Below, piece after piece: positions 1 to 5,084 of a stretch of 6,530 nucleotides of DNA; positions within the stretch are counted from its first letter, which is position 1; every line of letters starts with the position of its first letter. A program made the translations under genes and the position numbers. Source of the stretch: an uncultured bacterium (GTDB lineage Bacteria > UBA4055); assembly GCA_937873545.1 (NCBI GenBank), contig CALMWI010000141.1, positions 1 through 6,530 of the forward strand, read 5' to 3'. Under the pieces are notes generated by a model. It made no database searches and had not been told where the DNA came from. It saw only the letters and a list, made by a program, of their open reading frames with translations.

Positions 1-366
1 GGCTATGAAATATCTCTTCCGGTAATCGCAGCGCTCTTAACTATTCTCGGTTATTCCCTCAATGACACTATCGTTGTTTTTGACAGGATAAGAGAGAATA
101 TAAAGAAACTTGAGGGTATGGATTTTGAAAAAATGGTTAATACTTCGATAAATGAAACTCTCGTCAGAACATTACTTACAGGTGCATGTTCTTTCATGGT
201 CGTTATTATCCTGATCATATTCGGCGGAGAAGTTATCAGAGATCTGACAGTTACTTTGTTGATAGGCATGATAGTCGGAACATATTCTTCCGTCTATATC
301 GCTGCTCCTATAGTGGTAATATGGGAAAATTACCATCACAGAAAAAGACATCTGAAAAAAGCATAA
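1..366 (+). CDS. secF: SecF, protein translocase subunit, C-terminal part (5' end outside window)
   Basis: This is the last 121 codons of SecF, the membrane partner of SecD. SecDF uses the proton gradient to help pull exported proteins out of the SecYEG channel on the far side of the membrane. The reading frame is open from base 1, so the start lies upstream. Seen directly: a hydrophobic segment running into the family signature GYSLNDTIVVFDRIREN (residues 17-33 of the visible part), then two further hydrophobic stretches (about 61-78 and 83-107). It ends in a short basic cytoplasmic tail (HHRKRHLKKA). This matches the last three of the six membrane segments of SecF. The internal Met at base 118 is not a start, because conserved SecF sequence lies before it. 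secD is expected immediately upstream but cannot be seen. The gene is followed by a hairpin terminator and purA. Confidence 0.95.
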   Translation, partial: GYEISLPVIAALLTILGYSLNDTIVVFDRIRENIKKLEGMDFEKMVNTSINETLVRTLLTGACSFMVVIILIIFGGEVIRDLTVTLLIGMIVGTYSSVYIAAPIVVIWENYHHRKRHLKKA

Positions 367-385
367 TTATAACATTAAAAACTTT

Positions 386-420
386 AAACAAGTTTAGAGT
401 TTCTAAACTTGTTTTTTTTT
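386..420 (+). terminator. Strong intrinsic terminator or attenuator between secF and purA
   Basis: A perfect 13-bp stem is formed by 386-398 (AAACAAGTTTAGA) and 402-414, closed by a 3-base loop. It runs into nine T residues at 412-420. The stem is AU-rich but long. It lies 19 bases after the secF stop and ends at the base before the purA ribosome site. It fits secF termination, and may also limit read-through into purA. Confidence 0.85.
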
Positions 421-425
421 GGAGG
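421..425 (+). promoter_or_regulatory. purA ribosome binding site abutting a terminator U-tract
   Basis: GGAGG, 8 bases before the ATG at 434, is an optimal Shine-Dalgarno site. It is unusual because it starts at the base right after the terminator T-run (412-420). A transcript therefore has to pass the terminator before it carries the ribosome site, and no separate promoter can fit between the two. Confidence 0.9.
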
Positions 426-433
426 ATAAGTAA

Positions 434-1708
434 ATGAGCGTTAGGATAGCTGTCGGGGCTCAGTGGGGCGATGAGGGAAAAGGAAAGATAATCGACCTTT
501 TGAGCTCAGGCGCAGATCTTGTTGTGCGTTATCAGGGCGGAGCCAACGCTGGGCACACAGTAAAGATCGATGACAAAAAATTCATATTGCACATGATACC
601 TTCAGGGGTACTAAATAAAAATACTGTCTCAGCTATCGGAAACGGAGTTGTATTCGATTTTGAGTCATTCATTTCAGAGCTTGATACACTCAAAAATGCG
701 GGTATAAAACCTGAAGGCAGACTTTTCATTAGCCCGTACGCTCATGTAGTAATGCCGTATCACAAAGAAATAGACAGAGCTGTTGAGAACAGCCGTAAGA
801 CAAAAATCGGAACGACTTTTAAAGGCATCGGACCGGCTTATCAGGATAAGATCACAAGATGCGGTATAAGAGTGGTTGATATTTTGGATGCAGAATATTT
901 TCCTTTGGTTTTGAGGAACAATATCGACTCTAAAAATCAGCTGTTTGAAGCTTTATACGGCGAAAAAAACAAATTCGACTTCAGCAGTATTTATTCTGCC
1001 TGTCTGGAAAAATTTGAAACCGTTAAACCTTATGTAAAAGATGTTTCATTAATGATCGAAGAAGCTCTTGAAAATAAACGATCTATCCTGTTCGAAGGCG
1101 CGCAGGGAACCCTGCTTGACATTGATCACGGAACATATCCTTTCGTCACATCCTCGAACACGACAAGCGGCGGAGTATGTACGGGTACAGGTATCAGCCC
1201 GACAAAAATCGATAGTGTGATCGGTGTTATGAAAGCTTACACGACAAGAGTCGGGAACGGTCCCTTCGTAACTGAACTTTTTGACGAAGCCGGAAAACAT
1301 TTATCCGTAAAGGGTTTTGAGATAGGTGCCACAACCGGAAGGCAGAGAAGATGCGGTTATTTCGATACCCTTATAGCAAGATATTCAATAAGAGTGAACG
1401 GCATATCTTCTCTGGCTTTAACCAAGATAGATGTACTTGGCGGTCTTGATAAAATCAAAGTTTGCGTAGGTTATAAATACAAGAATGAAATACTTAAAGA
1501 ATTCTTACCCGTTTCCAATGTTCTGGAAAAATGCGAACCTGTGTATGAAGAACTTGAAGGTTGGACTGAAGATATTTCGGATGTCAAGGAATACAAAGAT
1601 CTGCCTGCTAATGTTAAAAAGTATATAGATTATATTGAAAAGACCACTAAAGTCCCTGTTGAGATCGTTTCGGTCGGTCCCGAAAGGAACCAGTCGATAT
1701 TCAAATAA
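434..1708 (+). CDS. purA: Adenylosuccinate synthase (PurA)
   Basis: This enzyme joins IMP and aspartate, using GTP, to give adenylosuccinate, the first committed step from IMP to AMP in the cytoplasm. At 424 residues it has the usual family length. Conserved elements seen: GDEGKGK (12-18) with catalytic Asp13, QGGANAGHT (34-42) with catalytic His41, TKIGTTFKGIGPAYQDK, and the FEGAQGTLLDIDHGTYPF block (from about 220). Also present are the TTGRQRRCGYFD loop with Arg303 and Arg305, the guanine-recognition segment TKIDVLGGL, and the C-terminal VGPERNQSI. Residue numbers coincide with those of the E. coli enzyme as I recall them, which supports the ATG at 434 and an intact active site. The GGAGG site at 421 agrees. 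The gene follows secF with a terminator between them, and converges on the exchanger gene. Upstream control probably acts through terminator read-through, which is inference. Confidence 0.99.
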   Translation: MSVRIAVGAQWGDEGKGKIIDLLSSGADLVVRYQGGANAGHTVKIDDKKFILHMIPSGVLNKNTVSAIGNGVVFDFESFISELDTLKNAGIKPEGRLFISPYAHVVMPYHKEIDRAVENSRKTKIGTTFKGIGPAYQDKITRCGIRVVDILDAEYFPLVLRNNIDSKNQLFEALYGEKNKFDFSSIYSACLEKFETVKPYVKDVSLMIEEALENKRSILFEGAQGTLLDIDHGTYPFVTSSNTTSGGVCTGTGISPTKIDSVIGVMKAYTTRVGNGPFVTELFDEAGKHLSVKGFEIGATTGRQRRCGYFDTLIARYSIRVNGISSLALTKIDVLGGLDKIKVCVGYKYKNEILKEFLPVSNVLEKCEPVYEELEGWTEDISDVKEYKDLPANVKKYIDYIEKTTKVPVEIVSVGPERNQSIFK

Positions 1709-1709
1709 T

Positions 1710-1736
1710 AAAAAAGCCTTGAAAAAGGCTTTTTTT
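1710..1736. terminator. Bidirectional terminator between convergent purA and exchanger gene
   Basis: AAAAAAGCCTT (1710-1720) pairs with AAGGCTTTTTT (1725-1735) around a GAAA loop (1721-1724). The T-run at 1730-1736 serves purA. The A-run at 1710-1715 reads as a U-tract on the minus strand and serves the panD-exchanger transcript. The exchanger stop codon (1735-1737) overlaps the end of the stem, so the two genes share one 26-base intergenic terminator. Confidence 0.88.
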
Positions 1737-2688
1737 ACAGCTTTATCAGAGCAGTAATATATACAATATAAAGAATTAATAAGATAATGCCTTCCGCTTT
1801 TTCGATCTTTCTGTCTTTGCCTGTAAAAATAAAAACGAATAGCAGCAGGCTTGCGGCTATATTTGCGGTCAGATCAAAATTCGAAAGTTCCTGAGTCGCA
1901 ACCGGATAGATCACTGCCGATGTACCGAGTATATAAAAAGCGTTAAAAATATTAGATCCGACAATATTGCCGATAGCTATGTCCACATTCTTCTTTTTTG
2001 CAGCTACTGCTGATGTAGCAAGTTCAGGCAGGGACGTGCCTATTGATACTATAGTTAATGCAATTACTCTCTGCGACAATCCGAGTTCGGTTGCAAATCT
2101 GGTTGCGAAAACTACTATTACTTTACCTCCGATAACAAGACCGGTCAACCCCAATAGTATCATGATGACAGCTTTCAGAACAGTCATTTCCTTAACAGGA
2201 ACCACTTCTGAGTAAGATCCTGTCTTCATCAGTTGTATATTGTAACCAATAAAAATAACAAAAAAAGCCAAAAGAATAAGCCCGTCAATCCTGGTTATCA
2301 TAGAAGAATCTGAGCCTTCCAAAAATCTGTCGTTAGCCAGTACCATGATCACCGTAGCCGATAGAAGGCACATCGGAATTTCTATCCAAGTAGTATTTGA
2401 TTTTACTACTAAGGGAAAAATTATTGCCGATATCCCGAGAATTCCGAGTATGTTAAAAATATTGCTGCCAACAACATTACCTAAAGCTATATCAGAATTA
2501 TGATCAATTGATGAAAAAACATTCACAATTAGCTCAGGGGCGGAAGTGCCGAAAGCCACGACAGTTAATCCAATCGCAATATTCGGGATATTAAGGCGTT
2601 TAGCCAACGAGGAGGACGATTCTACAAGTAAATCCGCACCATAGATTAATGGGATAAAACCCAAAATCAGAAACAAAAGGCTAAGCAT
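1735..2688 (-). CDS. Calcium/sodium antiporter, CaCA superfamily (YrbG/NCX-like)
   Basis: This is a predicted inner-membrane exchanger that moves Ca2+ (or a similar cation) against Na+ or H+. The 317 residues are mostly hydrophobic, consistent with about 10 membrane segments as an inverted repeat of 5+5. Both alpha-repeat signatures are visible. The first is AFGTSAPELIVN (45-56, Glu52) with GNVVGSNIFN (70-79). The second is SIGTSLPELATS (215-226, Glu222) with GNIVGSNIFN (240-249). The paired glutamates are the ion-binding acids of the family. The second repeat has Asn246 in GSNIFN, where some relatives have GSDIFN, so the ion preference cannot be settled from sequence. A polar loop at about 155-168 joins the halves. 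The ATG at 2688 has AGGA (2697-2700) 8 bases upstream, inside the end of panD. It is the second gene of a panD transcript and ends in the shared terminator. Confidence 0.94.
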   Translation of the reverse strand: MLSLLFLILGFIPLIYGADLLVESSSSLAKRLNIPNIAIGLTVVAFGTSAPELIVNVFSSIDHNSDIALGNVVGSNIFNILGILGISAIIFPLVVKSNTTWIEIPMCLLSATVIMVLANDRFLEGSDSSMITRIDGLILLAFFVIFIGYNIQLMKTGSYSEVVPVKEMTVLKAVIMILLGLTGLVIGGKVIVVFATRFATELGLSQRVIALTIVSIGTSLPELATSAVAAKKKNVDIAIGNIVGSNIFNAFYILGTSAVIYPVATQELSNFDLTANIAASLLLFVFIFTGKDRKIEKAEGIILLILYIVYITALIKL

Positions 2689-2692
2689 TGAT

Positions 2693-3055
2693 TTATTCCT
2701 TGTATACCTCTGTTATTTTGTTGTTCTGATCAACTTTAACTGTTATGCTCTTAAAACTTTTGAGTTCATCTTCAGAGTAATCGGCATAACTGATAATGAT
2801 TATTAGATCGCCGGGTTGGGCAAGACGCGCGATCGCGCCGTTCATGCAGATGGTGCCACTCCCCCTTTCACCTTCAATAGTATAGGTTTCTGATCTTGAT
2901 CCGTTGTTTATATTAACTATCTGGACCTGCTCACCGACCAGTATGTCCGCCGCCTCTAAAATATCTGAGTCTATTGTAATGCTTCCCTGATAATTCAGAT
3001 TCGCATCAGTAACTGTAGCTCTGTGTATTTTAGATTTTTTCATCCTGCGGAGCAT
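2693..3055 (-). CDS. panD: Aspartate 1-decarboxylase proenzyme (PanD)
   Basis: PanD decarboxylates L-aspartate to beta-alanine, the precursor that PanC joins to pantoate on the way to pantothenate and CoA. It is made as a proenzyme that cleaves itself between Gly24 and Ser25, turning Ser25 into the pyruvoyl cofactor. Read from the ATG at 3055 (120 residues), the protein shows SKIHRATVT (8-16), YQGS with Gly24-Ser25 exactly in place, Arg54, Tyr58 and IEGERGSG (60-67). Asn72 is also present, all in the E. coli register. An in-frame GTG at 3064 would add three residues (MGK). I prefer the ATG because AGGTGG (3061-3066) sits 5 bases before it and overlaps that GTG. No other pantothenate gene is visible. 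The exchanger gene follows after 4 bases. Confidence 0.96.
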   Translation of the reverse strand: MLRRMKKSKIHRATVTDANLNYQGSITIDSDILEAADILVGEQVQIVNINNGSRSETYTIEGERGSGTICMNGAIARLAQPGDLIIIISYADYSEDELKSFKSITVKVDQNNKITEVYKE

Positions 3056-3060
3056 TTTGC

Positions 3061-3066
3061 CCACCT
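3061..3066 (-). promoter_or_regulatory. panD ribosome binding site (decides the start)
   Basis: AGGTGG on the minus strand lies 5 bases upstream of the ATG at 3055. The competing in-frame GTG (3062-3064) lies inside this site and has no Shine-Dalgarno sequence of its own at the right distance, so the ATG is favoured. Confidence 0.75.
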
Positions 3067-3083
3067 TTTTTTATAATTAAAAA

Positions 3084-3141
3084 CGGCCTGTAAGATACCA
3101 AAATTGACCATAGTTGTCAAGTTTATAAGGTTAACAGGCCG
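3084..3141 (-). repeat. 8-bp inverted repeat framing the panD promoter; possible terminator for upstream read-through
   Basis: CGGCCTGT (3084-3091) and ACAGGCCG (3134-3141) are exact reverse complements, 42 bases apart. Between them a second dyad, TTGAC (3104-3108) and GTCAA (3116-3120), could form an inner stem. In minus-strand RNA entering from the DUF2158 gene, the outer GC-rich stem would be followed directly by five U (3083-3079) and AAUUAU, so it resembles an imperfect terminator. Alternatively the two arms may be a paired operator. The repeat is certain; its role is inference. Confidence 0.5.
3092..3120 (-). promoter_or_regulatory. Sigma70-type promoter for panD and the exchanger gene
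   Basis: On the minus strand a perfect -35 box TTGACA (3115-3120) is followed by a 17-bp spacer and a -10 box TATCTT (3092-3097, four of six consensus bases). The predicted transcription start is near 3085, giving a leader of about 30 bases before the panD ATG. The promoter lies between the arms of the CGGCCTGT inverted repeat and contains a smaller TTGAC/GTCAA dyad. A weaker second candidate lies upstream (TATTAT at 3143-3148, with TTGCGG 16 bases before it). Confidence 0.65.
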
Positions 3142-3182
3142 GTATAATAAGCAAAGTTTCCGTGCCGCAAATTTTTTAGATC

Positions 3183-3407
3183 TTATCTAGTAATATCCAG
3201 CAACTCAGCACTGAAACCATCTTCCTTTGATGTGTTTCCTTCGAACCATACGCATATCACATCTCCGTCCAACAGTCCTTTCTGCCTCCATGCTTCGTCG
3301 ATAAGTGTAAAAGGCATCTTCTTTTCTTCACCTATAACTGTTTTAACCGTCATGTCCGGGCCGCCTGATCTTAACCTGACAACCTGTCCTCTTTTGAATT
3401 TAGCCAT
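3183..3407 (-). CDS. Small YodC-like protein (DUF2158 family)
   Basis: This 74-residue soluble protein has no signal peptide or membrane segment, and the family's function is not established. Two family hallmarks are visible: the N-terminal FKRGQVVRLRSGGPDMTV (4-21, core LxSGGPxMTV) and the later CVWFEG (52-57), which corresponds to the C-x-WF-(D/E)-G strand of YodC-like proteins. The segment between them (about 25-50, including EEKKMPFTLIDEAWRQKG) looks longer than in the short YodC proteins I know. It may be a lineage-specific insertion. The ATG at 3407 is supported by AGGAG (3413-3417) five bases upstream. The gene has its own promoter candidate at 3452-3480 and is probably transcribed separately from dgt. 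The fold is likely a small beta-rich SH3-like or KOW-like domain; this is inference. Confidence 0.78.
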   Translation of the reverse strand: MAKFKRGQVVRLRSGGPDMTVKTVIGEEKKMPFTLIDEAWRQKGLLDGDVICVWFEGNTSKEDGFSAELLDITR

Positions 3408-3451
3408 TTTTTCTCCTCTGTTCTGCTTCTGTTAAACATTCCATTAATCTC

Positions 3452-3480
3452 AATATAACTTCCTTATCATTTAATCACAA
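3452..3480 (-). promoter_or_regulatory. Sigma70-type promoter for the DUF2158 gene
   Basis: On the minus strand TTGTGA (3475-3480, four of six consensus bases) is followed by a 17-bp spacer and TATATT (3452-3457, five of six). The expected start is near 3445, about 38 bases before the ATG at 3407. The -35 box lies inside one arm of the AATCACA/TGTGATT dyad. Confidence 0.6.
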
Positions 3481-3498
3481 CAATAAAGTTATGTGATT
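3473..3498. repeat. AATCACA/TGTGATT dyad between dgt and the DUF2158 gene
   Basis: AATCACA (3473-3479) and TGTGATT (3492-3498) are exact inverse copies around a 12-base AT-rich loop. The dyad begins 10 bases after the dgt stop codon. As RNA it is a weak 7-bp hairpin with no U-tract on the minus strand, so it is a poor intrinsic terminator for dgt. As DNA it overlaps the -35 box of the next promoter and may be an operator. The role is undecided. Confidence 0.4.
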
Positions 3499-3507
3499 TT
3501 AATAATT

Positions 3508-4653
3508 CTAAAGGTTTATAAGTGGAATCGTAATTTTTTCAAGCTGATGCTTGAAATACCTGTCTGTCATACTTGCAATAAAATCCCTTACTTTTTCGGC
3601 ATTTTTTGTACTGATTATATATTCTTCGTTCTTCTGATCGAGAAAATGTCTGTATATGTCAGAATTTCTGTTCCCTGTTTCAAGATCTTCGGAAAATGAT
3701 TCGAAAAGTATGTTGAATCCTTTCTCGATCTTTCTTCTTTCGGGCTTAAGCTTCTCGTTCAGATATATAGCCTTGTAATTGAACTTTTTAAGTTCCCTTA
3801 ACGCATCTGCCGTCTTTTTAGAAAATTCAAGATGATTTTTGTTCCAGCTGTTGACTATTATATCTTTTACAAGAGTGTCAATTATTGAGCTGTTGTTTTT
3901 CCCGAGTATTTTTGAAACATTTTGCGGAATTTCGCTTCTTGACAATAAACCCAGATGTATCGCGTCCTCTATATCTGTTCCGATATATGCTATCGTATCA
4001 GACATTCTTATAACACAGCCTTCAAGTGTCATAGGTACATCCGGATTATCCGGAATAAATTTCCTGTCAAGATATTTTAGGACATCAGATTCGGTTTTAT
4101 CCGTATCGGGGGCAAGTCTGTCTTCGTCTATTTCGCCGTTATGTGAAACGATCGCATCTCTTGTTTGAAGAGTCAGATTCATCCCCCTGCCTTTATAAGA
4201 CATTTTCTCTACAATATAAAGGCTGTGAACATTGTGTGAAAAACCTCCGATACCGTATTCCTTGCAGAGCTTGTCCAGATATTTTTCGCCGTCATGGCCG
4301 AAAGGAGTGTGTCCAAGGTCATGCCCTAGAGCCGCCGCCTCGATCAGATCCTGATTAAGAGAAAGAGCTTTCCCGATCGTTCTGGCCACCTGCGCGACAT
4401 ATTGAATATGAACGATCCTGTTCGTGATCTGCTCGTCTAAAAGAGATGAAAAATATATCACCTGAGTTTTACCCGCCAGCCTTTTATATGCGCCGGAATA
4501 CATTATCCTGTCTCTGTCAATAGAGAAAGGCGGTCTGATCTCATCAGAATCCTCCGCAATTCTTATCGCGTCCGAATTTTTACAGGCGAATTCAGAAAGC
4601 AGAGAATCGTATTTTTCTTCTACAGATTTTCGTATATCCCTATAGTCTTTCAC
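3508..4653 (-). CDS. dgt: dGTPase-type HD-domain deoxynucleotide triphosphohydrolase
   Basis: Enzymes of this family hydrolyse dGTP (or dNTPs more broadly) to the deoxynucleoside and triphosphate, trimming the cytoplasmic dNTP pool. The 381 residues show the N-terminal family pattern LSEFACKNSDAIR (19-31) and RPPFSIDRDRIMYSGAYKRLAGKTQV (40-65). The HD metal site is complete: His82 (RIVHIQYVAQVAR), His111-Asp112 (GHDLGHTPFGH) and Asp219 (RMSDTIAYIGTDIEDA). Also visible are GGFSHNVHSL (136-145) and LTLQTRDAIVSHNGE (160-174). It is shorter than E. coli Dgt (about 505) and closer to the 'dGTPase-like' subgroup, so strict dGTP specificity is not implied. The start is a GTG at 4653 that overlaps the upstream prepilin stop as GTGA, which suggests translational coupling. 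Its own Shine-Dalgarno site is weak. The conserved N-terminus supports this start. It is the last gene of the apparent operon. Confidence 0.92.
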   Translation of the reverse strand: MKDYRDIRKSVEEKYDSLLSEFACKNSDAIRIAEDSDEIRPPFSIDRDRIMYSGAYKRLAGKTQVIYFSSLLDEQITNRIVHIQYVAQVARTIGKALSLNQDLIEAAALGHDLGHTPFGHDGEKYLDKLCKEYGIGGFSHNVHSLYIVEKMSYKGRGMNLTLQTRDAIVSHNGEIDEDRLAPDTDKTESDVLKYLDRKFIPDNPDVPMTLEGCVIRMSDTIAYIGTDIEDAIHLGLLSRSEIPQNVSKILGKNNSSIIDTLVKDIIVNSWNKNHLEFSKKTADALRELKKFNYKAIYLNEKLKPERRKIEKGFNILFESFSEDLETGNRNSDIYRHFLDQKNEEYIISTKNAEKVRDFIASMTDRYFKHQLEKITIPLINL

Positions 4654-5075
4654 TCTATTTCTTCACCCTCTTCAGTTACCCTGAGTCTTCCTGTTTTAAA
4701 GTGATAATCCACTTCAATATTGTATTTATGGTGGGCTATCTCTTCTCTTGCTATCACATGTGGATATCCTTCTCTTTTGAAAACTCTCATTATGAACTCT
4801 CCCGACCAGTTACGCGTCACCAGCCCGGCCTCCTCAAGCTCTTCTGCGGTAGTTAAATTTTCATTCTCAGGGTCATCAGTTATCCAATACCCGTTTATAT
4901 CGTAGTGAGCCTGTATCAATTGAACATTCACCATCACCGCGCTTTTGAGAGCCGAGATCACCGCTCTTTTTATATAGACCCTATAAGATATAAGAGCGGT
5001 TCCGGCCAGTACGGCAATAATAGTTGTTACAGTTATTAGTTCAACAAGTGAAAAGCCTTTCGATGATCTTATCAT
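4650..5075 (-). CDS. Type IV pilin-like / type II secretion pseudopilin-like prepilin
   Basis: This 141-residue protein has a class III signal. A short basic leader MIRSSKG is followed by the prepilin peptidase site KG|FSLVEL, with Phe at +1 and Glu at +5 of the mature protein. A hydrophobic helix follows (about 8-32), continuing into an amphipathic stretch (YIKRAVISALKSAVMVNVQLIQAHY). The C-terminal globular part is polar and ends in a strongly acidic tail. It has no cysteine, so it lacks the C-terminal disulfide loop of major pilins, and it is probably a minor pilin or pseudopilin. No assembly ATPase, PilC/GspF platform, secretin or prepilin peptidase lies nearby, so any machinery must be encoded elsewhere. 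The ATG at 5075 has only a weak AAGAAG-type ribosome site. It lies 9 bases after the M3 peptidase stop, and its stop overlaps the dgt start. The exact function is unknown. Confidence 0.88.
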   Translation of the reverse strand: MIRSSKGFSLVELITVTTIIAVLAGTALISYRVYIKRAVISALKSAVMVNVQLIQAHYDINGYWITDDPENENLTTAEELEEAGLVTRNWSGEFIMRVFKREGYPHVIAREEIAHHKYNIEVDYHFKTGRLRVTEEGEEIE

Positions 5076-5084
5076 CTGTTCTTC

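Noticed and set aside
258..287. Possible purA promoter inside secF (TTGATA near 259 with a CATATT-like -10)
   Set aside because: The -10 match is poor and the region is conserved secF coding sequence, so it is not strong enough to list as a feature.
118..366. Separate small membrane protein starting at Met 118
   Set aside because: The same frame is open back to base 1 and carries the SecF signature upstream of this Met, so it is only the end of secF.
186..437. Overlapping plus-strand reading frame across the secF end and terminator
   Set aside because: It is frame-shifted relative to secF, reads through the terminator hairpin and the purA ribosome site, and its product resembles no protein family.
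3053..3064. GTG at 3064 as the panD start
   Set aside because: It lies inside the ribosome site AGGTGG. The ATG at 3055 has correct spacing and puts the Gly24-Ser25 cleavage site and the other key residues in the standard register.
3143..3148. Perfect TATAAT on the plus strand as a promoter
   Set aside because: No -35 box lies at 16-18 bp, and it would drive only antisense RNA into the DUF2158 gene. AT-rich intergenic DNA often contains this hexamer.
4143..4358. Plus-strand open frame antisense to dgt, and similar frames opposite the M3 peptidase, exchanger and purA
   Set aside because: They lie entirely opposite well-conserved genes, lack ribosome sites, and their translations look like back-strand artefacts.
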